Positions 55,901 through 64,000 of a stretch of 64,000 nucleotides of DNA are shown piece by piece. A program made the position numbers and the translations under genes. Below the pieces are notes generated by a model. That model saw nothing but the letters and a program-made list of their open reading frames with translations. It was not told the DNA's origin and ran no database searches. Source of the DNA: Roseofilum casamattae BLCC-M143 (GTDB lineage Bacteria; Cyanobacteriota; Cyanobacteriia; Cyanobacteriales; Desertifilaceae); the NCBI RefSeq assembly GCF_030068455.1, contig NZ_JAQOSQ010000016.1:25632-89631 (forward strand), written 5' to 3'. Every line of letters starts with the position of its first letter. Positions within the stretch are counted from its first letter, which is position 1.

Positions 55901-55928
55901 GAATTTAGGATGGAGTTAATGGAGGAGG

Positions 55929-56441
55929 TTAGTAACAGTAGAGGGTATCGCGGGTATTTTCGCCGGTGATGGGATTGGTTCCTTTGGCGATCGCGCATAA
56001 ATATTCTTGCGCGTCATCCCGTAACATAGCATCGGTGAAGTCTGCGCCTTCAATGTCTGCACCTCGAAAATTGGCCAGTTGTGCAAAGACGCCTTCAAGT
56101 AGAGCATTCTTCAGATTAGCATTGCGGAAGTTCGCTTCTCCAATATCGGCATATCTGAGATCGGCGTTTTCCAGATTGGCTCTAATCAGTTTGGCACCAA
56201 ATAAACTGGCTCCGCGCAAGTCAGCACCGGTAAAATTACTTTCCGTGAGATCGGCTTGATCGAACTGAGCTTCAACCAGATCTTTTCCGGAAAAGTCAGC
56301 ACGTTTGAGGTCTACTTTTTCATAGTATGGCAGAGCCAGCGCTGGTGTCGTGGCAGAGAATGCAGGAATGAGGATAATGGCTGCGACGAGCAGTATGCTA
56401 AGAAGGCGAGTTAAAAGGGATGAATGAGTGCGTGCAGTCAT
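55929..56441 (-). CDS. Exported pentapeptide-repeat protein
   Basis: A signal peptide (about residues 1-37, hydrophobic core [18 protein letters not shown], ending ALA) precedes about 16 pentapeptide units of the A(D/N)Lxx type (residues about 45-140), which fold as a right-handed beta helix. A C-terminal Cys pair (YLCAIAKG and LYCY) could form a disulfide. Such proteins resemble thylakoid-lumen pentapeptide proteins (TL15/TL17/TL20.3 group). The function of the group is mostly unknown. It is the intact counterpart of the broken pentapeptide gene at 31.4-31.8 kb, but not an obvious copy. Confidence 0.9.
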   Translation of the reverse strand: MTARTHSSLLTRLLSILLVAAIILIPAFSATTPALALPYYEKVDLKRADFSGKDLVEAQFDQADLTESNFTGADLRGASLFGAKLIRANLENADLRYADIGEANFRNANLKNALLEGVFAQLANFRGADIEGADFTDAMLRDDAQEYLCAIAKGTNPITGENTRDTLYCY

Positions 56442-56531
56442 GGCGATCGCGCTACGGATAGTTCCGATAAGATTGGGTGTTCGACTACTATCATCTTACG
56501 TTCGGGTCTACACTGGAAGCGATCGCGCTAC

Positions 56532-56546
56532 AGAAACCGGGTTTCT
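56532..56546. repeat. Single arm of the AGAAACCGGGTTTCT repeat
   Basis: One arm only, followed by TGCCTCATCT as in copy 2. It looks like a half copy, left after loss of the other arm or by fresh insertion. Confidence 0.7.
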
Positions 56547-56597
56547 TGCCTCATCTCGTACTTTTCCCCTATTCCTATTCAAAACTGAGGTTAAACC

Positions 56598-56969
56598 ATG
56601 GTCAATCCGGGAGTTGAAGGGGAGCAAGTCGTCGCTCAATGGTTGGAAGAGCAAGGTGCAGAAGTATTGCATCGTCGCTGGCGCTGTCCGTGGGGGGAGC
56701 TGGATTTGATTGCTCGCTGGGACGATATAGTGGTGTTTGTGGAAGTGAAAACGCGATCGCCAAAAAATTGGGACGAAAACGGACTATTGGCGATTTCCCC
56801 GCAAAAACAAGAAAGATTGCGCAATGCAGCCGAGTATTTTCTCGCGCAAGTTCCAGAACTATCTGAGTGTCCCTGTCGCTTTGATGTCGCGTTAGTTCAT
56901 TATTGGCCGCAGTCTACGGATTCTAACTCCAGTTTTACCATTCTCGATTATCTGCAAGAAGCTTTTTAG
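56598..56969 (+). CDS. YraN/UPF0102 family nuclease-like protein
   Basis: A 123-residue protein with the UPF0102 core: EGEQVVAQWLEEQG, CPWGELDLIARWDD and VFVEVKTRS. Glu-Leu-Asp and Glu-Val-Lys are the predicted PD-(D/E)XK nuclease-fold residues. The family is widespread and has no firm function, though a Holliday-junction-resolvase-like role has been proposed. It lies alone between a repeat arm and a small secreted-protein gene. Confidence 0.85.
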   Translation: MVNPGVEGEQVVAQWLEEQGAEVLHRRWRCPWGELDLIARWDDIVVFVEVKTRSPKNWDENGLLAISPQKQERLRNAAEYFLAQVPELSECPCRFDVALVHYWPQSTDSNSSFTILDYLQEAF

Positions 56970-57089
56970 CCATAAACTCGGAAAATAGGATAAAGTTCCG
57001 AGATTTAACCGATCTCGGATAGTGGAAGCAGGTATTAGGATCGGATTATCAGTATCTACCCCAGTTGGCTAAACCTTGAGGATCGGTTC

Positions 57090-57338
57090 ATGTATAAGTT
57101 CGTCATTTTAATTTTGGCAGCATTTACTCTAAGTCTGTGGACGGCTTTGTTACCCGCGCAAGCTCAAGCACCCGATCGCAGCCAGTCCGTTACTTATACT
57201 TGGGGATACGATCGCTTAGGTGGAACTACGGTTTGCAAGCAGGTAACCTCCACCGCAACCTTAGATCCGCGCTATCCCGACAAACCCTCTCTACAGATAA
57301 ACGCTCGCGCAGTCGATAGTAGCTATTGCGCTAGATAA
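57090..57338 (+). CDS. Small exported protein of unknown function
   Basis: An 82-residue protein with a good signal peptide (LILAAFTLSLWTALLPAQAQA) and a short mature part with two cysteines (TTVCKQ and SSYCAR) that could pair. GAGGATCGG lies before the ATG. I recognise no family. It is followed by a region of gene remnants. Confidence 0.65.
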   Translation: MYKFVILILAAFTLSLWTALLPAQAQAPDRSQSVTYTWGYDRLGGTTVCKQVTSTATLDPRYPDKPSLQINARAVDSSYCAR

Positions 57339-57485
57339 TCTCATTAATTCCCAATCTGTATCGTTAATTATCCAAACCGCGATAGAGTTAGGACATCGAT
57401 TTGATATAGCGATCGATGTTCGAGAATTAGATATTCTTCCGGACTGATGGTGTTGGGAGCTGCGATCGTGAGTTTGGACTCGAAT

Positions 57486-57705
57486 GCGATCGCTTGCCAA
57501 CGCTAAGTTTCCTGAAATTAGGAGAACAATACCATTGCCTGTAGCAAGATTGACCCGCACTGTATGCCCTAACGCAGGCAAATTTGCCCCATCATGACCT
57601 ACAGCACATTCATCAGCACTATGAGCAACATACAAAGTATGCCCTAAACCCCAATCCTCATGTGCTCCTGGCTGGGGAAAGGGGACTTGGAGATAATGGT
57701 AACGT
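57486..57705 (-). pseudogene. Remnant of a serine hydrolase (beta-lactamase-family C-terminus)
   Basis: Read on the minus strand, the frame gives DWGLGHTLYVAHSADE and GHDGANLPALGHTVRVN followed by ATGNGIVLLISGNLAL. This resembles the C-terminal GH-G-N and GIV-L-x-GN pattern of class C beta-lactamase/serine-hydrolase proteins. There is no N-terminal part with the SxxK motif and no start codon, so only the tail survives. Confidence 0.4.
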
Positions 57706-57781
57706 CTAAGTACTCCAGCGAGGGAGAAATATACACCGGAACCGAAACGGATTCTTTTCAGCTATCAAGCGATTCAATTTA

Positions 57782-57804
57782 TTGATAATATGAGAATAAT
57801 AATC
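57782..57804 (+). promoter_or_regulatory. Fur/Zur-family box upstream of the CobW-like gene
   Basis: The sequence reads TGATAAT-A-TGAGAAT-A-ATAATCA, three heptamers spaced as in overlapping 7-1-7 Fur-family boxes. The right half (57790-57804) matches TGATAATNATTATCA at 12 of 14 positions. It ends 38 bp before the ATG of the CobW-like gene. Confidence 0.6.
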
Positions 57805-57842
57805 ATTCGCTTTTCGGTAATTCTATCTTAGGGCAAAATCGA

Positions 57843-58631
57843 ATGGACTCTATTACATCGATCGCGATCGCAGGGCCCCCCGGTAGTGGCAAAACCACTT
57901 GGATAAGTCAGTTCCTCCGCGATCGGCAGCGTCCTCTATTTTACTGCTGTCCGGGAATGGGAACGGATTCGGTAGATCGAGGAAGGATTGGCTATTGCTT
58001 TCCCTGGGTACAGTTGATTCCCGAGGAGCGAATTCCAGAGGTCTTCGCCGAGCTGCCAGACGGAGCGATAGTCTATCTGGAATTGGGTTTTCACCTGGAT
58101 GTGACCGCGCCATTCCTGGCATCGCTGCCTTGCCATCGGGTCGCCGTCGTGCCCTCAAATTTGCCTGCATCGGAATGGCACGACTGGGCTGACGAGGTGG
58201 TTGTTGGTAATGAGATCGCGCCCTCTACGCCGGATGCTTCACTCCAGTTTTGGCGATCGCCCCTAACCGGACAAGTCTTTGATGCTCCTAGTTTAGACGA
58301 AATTTTAATCGAATTGACCGAGGGCGCTTACGGCCTGGTACAGCGAGTTAAAGGCATTTTTGAATTGCCCGACGGACGAGCTTTTTACGTGGATTTTGTG
58401 CAAGGGTTGTCCGGCATTGAATACATGGAATTGAAACTTCCGCGCTGGTTAGACGGTCGTCCCAGTCGCTTTAGTGGCATTGAGGTCGTTGGCGCGAACC
58501 TGCAGCAGAAAACCATTGGCGAAACCTTACTGGCTGGGTGTTTGTCCGATGCTGCGATCGCCCAGTACCAGGAACATTACAAAGCATTAATCTATACTGA
58601 TACCAATCCAGAAGAGACGATCCTGACATGA
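57843..58631 (+). CDS. CobW-like P-loop GTPase, small variant
   Basis: A 262-residue protein with Walker A GPPGSGKT (11-18) and a later segment that aligns with the CobW_C region (GIFELPDGRAFYVDFV). The C-x-C-C metal motif of COG0523 and a clear NKxD are not seen; Cys35-Cys36 (FYCCPG) is the only Cys pair. It is shorter than the His-rich paralogue at 22028. A Fur-family box lies upstream and its stop overlaps the next gene by 4 bp (ATGA). The link to metal supply comes from the box and the family. Confidence 0.75.
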   Translation: MDSITSIAIAGPPGSGKTTWISQFLRDRQRPLFYCCPGMGTDSVDRGRIGYCFPWVQLIPEERIPEVFAELPDGAIVYLELGFHLDVTAPFLASLPCHRVAVVPSNLPASEWHDWADEVVVGNEIAPSTPDASLQFWRSPLTGQVFDAPSLDEILIELTEGAYGLVQRVKGIFELPDGRAFYVDFVQGLSGIEYMELKLPRWLDGRPSRFSGIEVVGANLQQKTIGETLLAGCLSDAAIAQYQEHYKALIYTDTNPEETILT

Positions 58632-59458
58632 AACTCGCCGTTATTTCCTGCATTCACGGCAACTATGAAGCCTTGAATGCTGTACTCTCCGATATCGACG
58701 CTTGCAAAGCAGACCAGATCTATTGCCTGGGCGATCTCGTCGGTTACGGTCCCCATCCCAATGCCGTCGTCGAAATGATTCGCTCTCTCGATATTCCCAC
58801 CTGTCAGGGCTGTTGGGATGAAGATGTGGTCGAGGGTTTGAATGCCTGCGAATGCAGTTACCCGTCGCAACTGGCAGAGCAGCGCGGACGACTAGCACAC
58901 GAGTGGACCGATAATGCTATCCATCCAGAGGTGCGAGAATACTTGGCAACCTTGCCCATGACCCTCCGACTGGACAATCTGTGCTTTGTCCATGGCAGTC
59001 CCAATAGCCAACATGAATATCTGCTACCGAGTATGGATGGCTTCACGGCTTTGGAGCGAGTCTTATCTGCTGATGCCGATGTGCTCTTCTGCGGTCATAC
59101 TCACGTTCCCTACGTGCGGAACCTGGAAGATGGAACTCTAACCGTCCGCGTTCTGCAACCAGGTCAAGACGAGCTGGCAACGGAGTTTCAGACACCTATG
59201 AAGAAAATTGTGAATGCGGGGTCGGTAGGAGAACCGCGCCACGGTCGCCCGAATGCTACCTATGTGCTCTACGATACGGATACAGCCGAGGTGGAACTGA
59301 GAGAAATCTCCTACGACTACGAACAAACCTGCGCCGATATTATTGACAAAGGTTTGCCGCCGATCTTTGCTTGGCGTTTGGCTCGGGGTATGGAGTTTGC
59401 GGAACGTGCAGACGATCCGAGTCACGTCTGTCAGCGACAATCGGCTGCTGATTCCTGA
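58628..59458 (+). CDS. Calcineurin-like metallophosphoesterase
   Basis: A 276-residue binuclear-metal phosphoesterase of the YfcE/diadenosine-phosphatase-like group. The metal-ligand motifs are CIHGN (replacing the usual DxHGN: the Asp is replaced by Cys here), GDLVGYGPHP, VHGSP, CGHTHVP and NAGSVG. The substrate may be a nucleotide or a phosphoprotein. It is translationally coupled to the CobW-like gene, so both should respond to the Fur-family box. Confidence 0.88.
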   Translation: MKLAVISCIHGNYEALNAVLSDIDACKADQIYCLGDLVGYGPHPNAVVEMIRSLDIPTCQGCWDEDVVEGLNACECSYPSQLAEQRGRLAHEWTDNAIHPEVREYLATLPMTLRLDNLCFVHGSPNSQHEYLLPSMDGFTALERVLSADADVLFCGHTHVPYVRNLEDGTLTVRVLQPGQDELATEFQTPMKKIVNAGSVGEPRHGRPNATYVLYDTDTAEVELREISYDYEQTCADIIDKGLPPIFAWRLARGMEFAERADDPSHVCQRQSAADS

Positions 59459-59483
59459 GGCAAGTATCCCTCTTCTGTCACTC

Positions 59484-59507
59484 TCCGAAAAGCCTAAGCT
59501 TTTCGGA
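59484..59507 (+). terminator. 10-bp hairpin after the phosphoesterase gene
   Basis: TCCGAAAAGC and GCTTTTCGGA pair perfectly around CTAA, 25 bp after the stop codon. No T-run follows. Confidence 0.55.
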
Positions 59508-59673
59508 ATCGTAGAGTGTAGACATGGCAAGCGATCGCGCCATTTTTTCTGAGTATTAATTACCAAGGGGCTGCCCAAAAGAATAGCTGGTTCTAGCGTG
59601 CCGCGATTCCAGATTCAATTTTGGCAAACCAAGGCATGATGGAGAAGTCAATCGTTCTTTTTCAATTCTAGCA

Positions 59674-60255
59674 ATGGATAGTGCCACCGATCGCTTTTTC
59701 GTCGCCTTAGTCCTGCCGGAACCCCTGCAAGATACGGTAAACTCAATTAAGAAGGAATTTCGCGATCGCTACAACAGCCGCAAAGCCTTTAACTCCCCTC
59801 CCCATATCACCCTCATCCCTCCCTTCCACTGGCCGATGGCAGACATTCCGCACATCCAAGAGAGTGTGTACGAGTTTGTCGTCAATAGCTTTCCGCTCCC
59901 GGTTCCCATTCAACTGCGCGGGTTTGGCGCTTTTCCTCCCAAAGTAATTTTCGTCAATGTCATTAAAACCCCGGAACTAATGGCCTTACAAACCGCTTTA
60001 ACTAACCATTTTCAGGACAATTTTCCCGACCTTCCACCTTCAAAACATCGCTCGTTTGAACCTCACGTCACCGTAGCGTTTCGCGACTTAAAAGCCACTC
60101 AATTTAAACAAGCCTGGCCTAACTTCGAGCATCGCACCTTTGAAGCGGATTTTATTGCATCCTACCTCCATCTTTTGCACCACAACGGACAACATTGGAA
60201 TGTCTTTTCCCAAACTCCCTTTAACTCCGATCTTCTCCCAGATCCAGAGATTTAA
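59674..60255 (+). CDS. 2'-5' RNA ligase/2H phosphoesterase family protein
   Basis: A 193-residue 2H phosphoesterase with two H-x-T motifs: His44/Thr46 (PPHITLIPPF) and His131/Thr133 (EPHVTVAF). Such enzymes act on 2',3'-cyclic phosphates or 2'-5' linkages in RNA. It lies 212 bp before rpoC1 and is probably monocistronic. Confidence 0.88.
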   Translation: MDSATDRFFVALVLPEPLQDTVNSIKKEFRDRYNSRKAFNSPPHITLIPPFHWPMADIPHIQESVYEFVVNSFPLPVPIQLRGFGAFPPKVIFVNVIKTPELMALQTALTNHFQDNFPDLPPSKHRSFEPHVTVAFRDLKATQFKQAWPNFEHRTFEADFIASYLHLLHHNGQHWNVFSQTPFNSDLLPDPEI

Positions 60256-60467
60256 TTTCCATAGTATAATTTAGTTCGTTCTGGCAGATCGTGATGGGTG
60301 GCTTCGCGATCGCGCCAGTCCACAATTGAACAATATTATACTTTACCAGTCGGAACGTTAATCTCCTCAATCGTTTTCTTGCTCGCCGGATAACAACAAG
60401 CTAAGATAGTAGATTGGGCTAGCCATCTCCGGCACGCAGCGTTATTTAACCTCATTGAGCAGCAGCA

Positions 60468-62375
60468 ATGAAAAATCAGCAACAACGGTTTGATTATGTC
60501 AAAATTGGTATTGCTTCTCCCGATCGCATCCGACAGTGGGGAGAGCGCACCTTACCCAACGGCTCCGTCGTGGGAGAAGTCACCAAACCAGAAACCATCA
60601 ACTACCGTACCCTGAAACCGGAAATGGACGGCCTCTTCTGCGAGCGCATTTTCGGTCCGGCGAAAGATTGGGAATGCCATTGTGGTAAGTATAAACGAGT
60701 ACGCCACCGGGGGATTGTTTGCGAGCGTTGCGGCGTAGAAGTGACTGAATCGAGAGTCCGCCGCCATCGCATGGGCCACATCCAACTGGCTGCCCCGGTT
60801 GCCCACGTCTGGTATTTGAAAGGCATTCCGAGCTACATGGCTATTTTGCTGGATATGCCTCTGCGGGATGTCGAACAAATTGTTTACTTTAATGCCTACG
60901 TCGTCCTCGATCCGGGAAATACTCCAGATGTGAGTAAAACAAATGACGAGATTCCTTCCCTCAGCTACAAGCAATTGCTCAACGAAGACCAGTGGATGGA
61001 CATCGAAGACCAACTCTATTCGGAAGAGTCAGAATTGATTGGTGTCGAAGTGGGTATTGGTGCCGAGGCGATCGAACGGTTATTAGCCGATTTAGAACTG
61101 GAAAGCGAAGCCGAGCGACTGCGCGAAGATATCGTTAATTCTAAAGGACAAAAGCGCGCGAAACTGATTAAGCGTTTGCGCGTAATTGATAACTTCATCG
61201 CCACTGGATCGCAACCGTCTTGGATGATTTTGAGTATGCTTCCAGTGATTCCCCCCGACTTGCGCCCGATGGTGCAACTCGACGGCGGACGGTTTGCGAC
61301 TAGTGACTTAAATGACTTATATCGTCGGGTGATTAACCGGAATAACCGACTGGCGCGCTTGCAAGAAATTCTGGCGCCGGAAATCATTGTCCGCAACGAA
61401 AAACGGATGTTGCAAGAAGCGGTTGATGCGCTGATCGACAACGGCCGTCGGGGTCGGACGGTGGTGGGAGCGAATAACCGACCCCTGAAATCATTGTCCG
61501 ATATTATTGAAGGAAAACAAGGACGGTTCCGGCAAAACTTACTCGGAAAACGAGTGGACTACTCCGGTCGTTCCGTGATTGTCGTCGGTCCGAAACTGCA
61601 TATTCACCAATGCGGATTGCCGAAAGAAATGGCGATCGAATTGTTCCAACCTTTCGTGATTAATCGCTTGATTCGCCAAGGTTTAGTCAACAATATTAAA
61701 GCGGCGAAAAAACTAATTCAACGAGGCGACCCCAGCGTTTGGGATGTCCTCGAAGACGTAATTGAAGGCCACCCCGTCCTGCTCAACCGGGCGCCTACCC
61801 TGCACCGATTGGGGATTCAAGCGTTTGAACCCATGCTGGTGGAAGGGCGCGCGATTCAACTGCACCCCTTAGTTTGTCCCGCGTTTAACGCTGACTTTGA
61901 CGGCGACCAAATGGCGGTTCACGTTCCCTTATCTCTGGAGTCGCAATCTGAGGCGCGCCTGTTAATGCTGGCCTCGAATAACGTCATGTCTCCGGCAACG
62001 GGTCGCCCGATTATTACGCCGTCTCAGGATATGGTCTTAGGATGCTATTACTTAACCGCAGAAAATCCTTGGGCAAACCACGATGGCGATCGCTTTTTTG
62101 CCTCTCTAGACGATGTTATCCGTGCTTACGATCGCGATCAGGTCGATTTACACGCCTATATTTGGGTGCGCTACGACGGTGAAGTGGAATCTCCCGAAGC
62201 AGATAAGGAGGTGGTTTCCCAAGAAACTCTCGAAGATGGTACGGTGAACAAAATCTATAACTATCGTCGCATCCGCGAAACGGCTGATGGGGAAACCCTT
62301 TGTCAGTATATTCGTACCACTCCCGGTCGGATTATCTTTAACAAAGCCATTCAAGATGCGATCGCCACAGCCTAG
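60468..62375 (+). CDS. rpoC1: RNA polymerase gamma subunit (RpoC1)
   Basis: The N-terminal part of the split beta' subunit found in cyanobacteria and plastids. The zinc site CHCG with CERCG is near residue 70, the catalytic Mg motif NADFDGDQM is intact, and 635 aa is the usual length. rpoB and rpoC2 are not adjacent here, so the cluster is broken up, as it also is in Synechocystis PCC 6803. A GTAGGGGCGA/TCGCTCCTAC hairpin lies behind it. Confidence 0.97.
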   Translation: MKNQQQRFDYVKIGIASPDRIRQWGERTLPNGSVVGEVTKPETINYRTLKPEMDGLFCERIFGPAKDWECHCGKYKRVRHRGIVCERCGVEVTESRVRRHRMGHIQLAAPVAHVWYLKGIPSYMAILLDMPLRDVEQIVYFNAYVVLDPGNTPDVSKTNDEIPSLSYKQLLNEDQWMDIEDQLYSEESELIGVEVGIGAEAIERLLADLELESEAERLREDIVNSKGQKRAKLIKRLRVIDNFIATGSQPSWMILSMLPVIPPDLRPMVQLDGGRFATSDLNDLYRRVINRNNRLARLQEILAPEIIVRNEKRMLQEAVDALIDNGRRGRTVVGANNRPLKSLSDIIEGKQGRFRQNLLGKRVDYSGRSVIVVGPKLHIHQCGLPKEMAIELFQPFVINRLIRQGLVNNIKAAKKLIQRGDPSVWDVLEDVIEGHPVLLNRAPTLHRLGIQAFEPMLVEGRAIQLHPLVCPAFNADFDGDQMAVHVPLSLESQSEARLLMLASNNVMSPATGRPIITPSQDMVLGCYYLTAENPWANHDGDRFFASLDDVIRAYDRDQVDLHAYIWVRYDGEVESPEADKEVVSQETLEDGTVNKIYNYRRIRETADGETLCQYIRTTPGRIIFNKAIQDAIATA

Positions 62376-62398
62376 CGATCGTCTTTTCCCTATGCTTT

Positions 62399-62422
62399 GT
62401 AGGGGCGAGCGATCGCTCCTAC
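62399..62422. repeat. GTAGGGGCGA hairpin repeat after rpoC1
   Basis: GTAGGGGCGA and TCGCTCCTAC form a 10-bp stem (one G-U) with loop GCGA, containing a HIP1 octamer. This is a familiar dispersed repeat in cyanobacterial genomes. Confidence 0.6.
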
Positions 62423-62459
62423 CCTAACTATCCCATTCACAACTCAGGAGAATATCCCG

Positions 62460-62939
62460 GTGCTAGACGAACAAGCAAAGAAAACAATGCTGCGCAAAAT
62501 CCCCCACGGACTCTATATCTGTGGCGTGAAAGAAGGCGACGAAGTGAATGGATTTACTGCCAGTTGGGTAATGCAAGGTTCGTTTAAACCCCCTCTGGTA
62601 GTCAATTGCATCAATACCGGTTCCAGGTCTCACGCGATGGTTAAAGCCAGTGGAGTCTTTGCTCTGAGTTTCTTGGAAGCAGGACAAAAAGAGCTAGCAC
62701 AGAAGTTCTTCAAACCCTTACGTCGGGTAGGCAACAAATTTGAAGATGTCGAGTTTTATCTGGGTGAAACCGGATGTCCGATTATTACCGACACTTTAGG
62801 TTATGTCGAATGTAACGTAGTCGGAGCGATCGAGCACGGCGATCATACCGTTTTTGTCGGAGAAGTCATTGCGGCTGGGATTCATCGCGAAGGCGAACCT
62901 CTGTTACTCGAAAGTACTGGATGGAACTATGGCGGTTAG
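62460..62939 (+). CDS. Flavin reductase-family (FMN-binding split-barrel) protein
   Basis: A 159-residue split-barrel domain: HGLYICGVKEGDEVNGFTAS, FKPPLVVNCI and FALSFLEAGQ match small flavin reductases that bind FMN and are found alone or fused to flavodiiron proteins. AGGAG stands 8 bp before the GTG start. Alternatively it acts as a stand-alone diflavin partner. It ends 22 bp before the interrupted kinase gene. Confidence 0.88.
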   Translation: MLDEQAKKTMLRKIPHGLYICGVKEGDEVNGFTASWVMQGSFKPPLVVNCINTGSRSHAMVKASGVFALSFLEAGQKELAQKFFKPLRRVGNKFEDVEFYLGETGCPIITDTLGYVECNVVGAIEHGDHTVFVGEVIAAGIHREGEPLLLESTGWNYGG

Positions 62940-62960
62940 TAATAATTTGGGTTCCGCAGT

Positions 62961-63680
62961 TTGCAACATAGGTCAGAACACACAGTGCTGCTTCCCAAAA
63001 TCATCCAACCGCGCAATCATCCCTTTCCCTTCCTCCTATATGTGGAATGGGCATTACTCGGTTTAACTATTCTGAATGAATTTACTCCCAGCCCGTTACC
63101 AAAATATGAGGGAGACTCTTTTCTCGCCATTCTAGTCATCATTAGCTTCGGTATTTTAGGACTGAGATTACCCACCCAATCCTATCCCCTGAAAATTGCT
63201 CATGAAATTTTCCAATTTATCTTAGTTATGTTAGCGAGTGGACTCAGCGTGACTAGACTGCGACTGCTGCCAGCTCTTCTCGTTGTGGTCGTGCTCCGCA
63301 GTTGCCTTGTCTTCCCATTTCCCGGTCGTTTAGTAGTAAGCGCTCTCTCCCTGCTCTGCTTCTTCGTAATGGCACAAAACCAATTACAACACTTCAGCAA
63401 TGAACTACCACAATCTTTAATCCAGGAAATCGCACCACAGATCGCAATTTTTCGCTTAAATCTCCTTTTCATATTTATTTTGCTGCTCGCATTTTTGCTG
63501 TGGCTGATTAATGCTTTACTCACAGAACGACAACAGCAGGATGAACTACGACAAGCGAACCAAAAACTGCAAGATTCTGCTGCTCGAATTGAGAAACTAG
63601 CGATGGCTCAAGAACGGACTCGCATTGCGCGCGAAATTCATGATGTTCTAGTGTTGCGTCAATGCAGAAATGGCAGATAA
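62961..63680 (+). pseudogene. Histidine kinase (HisKA_3 type) truncated by an IS element
   Basis: About five membrane helices (residues about 22-190) lead to a coiled coil and the start of a HisKA_3 dimerisation domain: QERTRIAREIHD, where His is the phospho-acceptor. The kinase then stops after REIHDVL, where the expected sequence should run on to the ATPase domain; the last residues before the stop (about 63651-63680) come from the inserted IS630-type element. The first codon is TTG; GTG at 62985 is a good alternative start. The 3' half is presumably beyond the IS and the window. Confidence 0.8.
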
Positions 63681-64000
63681 TAGAGAGGTAGAGTGGAAAA
63701 AGTCAACAAACCATGCCAGCCAAACGATATATAGTGTCTCTGACAGAGGAAGAACGGCAAGAGTTAGAAAAACTGACGAAAACCGGAAAAGCAGCAGCCC
63801 GAAAAATTAATCATGCACGAATATTACTGAAAGCAGATATAAATCAATCGGGAGGAGGATGGAAAGATAGTGAAATCGCGTCAGCTTTAGATGTGAGTAT
63901 AAGAACGATTGAAAGAGTGCGACAAAGATGGATGGAAGAAGGTTTAGAAAAAGCCATCAATCCCCGGCCTCACCCAGAATCAAAACTAAAAAAAATAGAT
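63651..64000 (+). mobile_element. IS630-family insertion sequence (left part, runs off the window)
   Basis: Insertion lies after TA (63649-63650), the target of IS630/Tc1 elements. The left end begins GTGTTGCGTCAATGCAG and the transposase gene starts at 63713. The right end and the second TA are outside the window. Confidence 0.8.
63713..64000 (+). CDS. IS630-type transposase, N-terminal part
   Basis: 96 codons from ATG to the window end without a stop. The encoded N-terminus (VSLTEEERQELEKLTKTGKA, then SEIASALDVSIRTIERVRQRW) is the helix-turn-helix pair of IS630-family transposases. The DDE catalytic part lies beyond the window. Confidence 0.85.
   Translation, partial: MPAKRYIVSLTEEERQELEKLTKTGKAAARKINHARILLKADINQSGGGWKDSEIASALDVSIRTIERVRQRWMEEGLEKAINPRPHPESKLKKID

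Larger units (their letters stand above)
57339..57842. other. Gap with decayed gene remnant and Fur-type box
   Basis: About 500 bp with no intact gene. A serine-hydrolase-like remnant occupies roughly 57486-57705 on the minus strand and a Fur/Zur-like box sits at 57782-57804. The stretch 57339-57480 shows only short open frames that I cannot assign. Confidence 0.6.

Noticed and set aside
57291..57635. 114-codon frame on the minus strand after the small exported protein
   Set aside because: No proper start; its first part is the serine-hydrolase remnant and the rest reads through non-coding sequence.

Overview
The window reads as a chromosomal segment of a filamentous or Oscillatoriales-like cyanobacterium. 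The HIP1 octamer GCGATCGC and its CGATCG core recur throughout. Typical cyanobacterial genes are present: ndhH, an NdhD of the CO2-uptake type, a BicA-like SulP carrier, CP12, FtsH, a split RNA polymerase gamma subunit (rpoC1), GuaB3, NtcB-like LysR and H-NOX. The exact genus cannot be fixed from the sequence.

Layout. 0.4-5.5 kb: cell-wall operon amiC-murI, a repeat-rich gap, then yebC-fic, all on the minus strand. 5.7-8 kb: small phosphatase, Na+/H+-type antiporter, OmpR-type regulator. 8.2-13.7 kb: a signalling block in which a PP2C phosphatase and an FHA-Ser/Thr kinase converge on a CACHE-type histidine kinase cotranscribed with a ribbon-helix-helix/coiled-coil protein. 13.8-18.1 kb: ndhH, then a LysR regulator divergent from a flavin monooxygenase. 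18.2-29.6 kb: pgm, ilvB, a CobW metallochaperone, a Ski2-like helicase, Uma2/LOG genes, trxA and guaB3. 29.8-39.6 kb: ndhD, a broken pentapeptide gene, the BicA-like carrier, a helicase resembling Dnd restriction factors, a GGDEF protein, a FIST protein, cp12 and an ADP-ribosylglycohydrolase-like gene. 39.7-48.2 kb: a PgpH-type HD phosphodiesterase, then a terminal-oxidase locus with ctaA-ctaB divergent from ctaC-ctaD-ctaE. 48.2-53.5 kb: an atypical flavoprotein, leuC and an H-NOX/histidine-kinase operon. 53.5-60.3 kb: ftsH, tRNA-Arg(UCU), a lumenal pentapeptide protein, yraN, a CobW-like/metallophosphoesterase operon behind a Fur-family box, and a 2H phosphoesterase. 60.5-64 kb: solitary rpoC1, a flavin reductase, and a histidine kinase cut by an IS630-type element that runs off the window end.

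How the genes fit together. The ctaA/B and ctaC/D/E groups supply heme A and the oxidase that uses it. The NdhD, BicA-like and CP12 genes suggest inorganic-carbon acquisition and Calvin-cycle control, though they are separate transcription units. Several pairs are probably co-expressed because they overlap or nearly touch: H-NOX with its kinase, the CobW-like gene with the phosphoesterase, the RHH gene with its kinase, LOG with Uma2, and amiC with murI.

The leads most worth following are the LysR/FMO divergent pair with an apparent T-N11-A operator, the Fur/Zur-like box before the CobW-like/phosphoesterase operon, the H-NOX operon bracketed by 19-bp direct repeats, an acetolactate synthase with a C-terminal zinc-ribbon-like tail, and the IS630 insertion. 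I did not find a CRISPR array, a phage or a clearly new multi-gene system. The product names rest on motif recognition by eye, without database searches.
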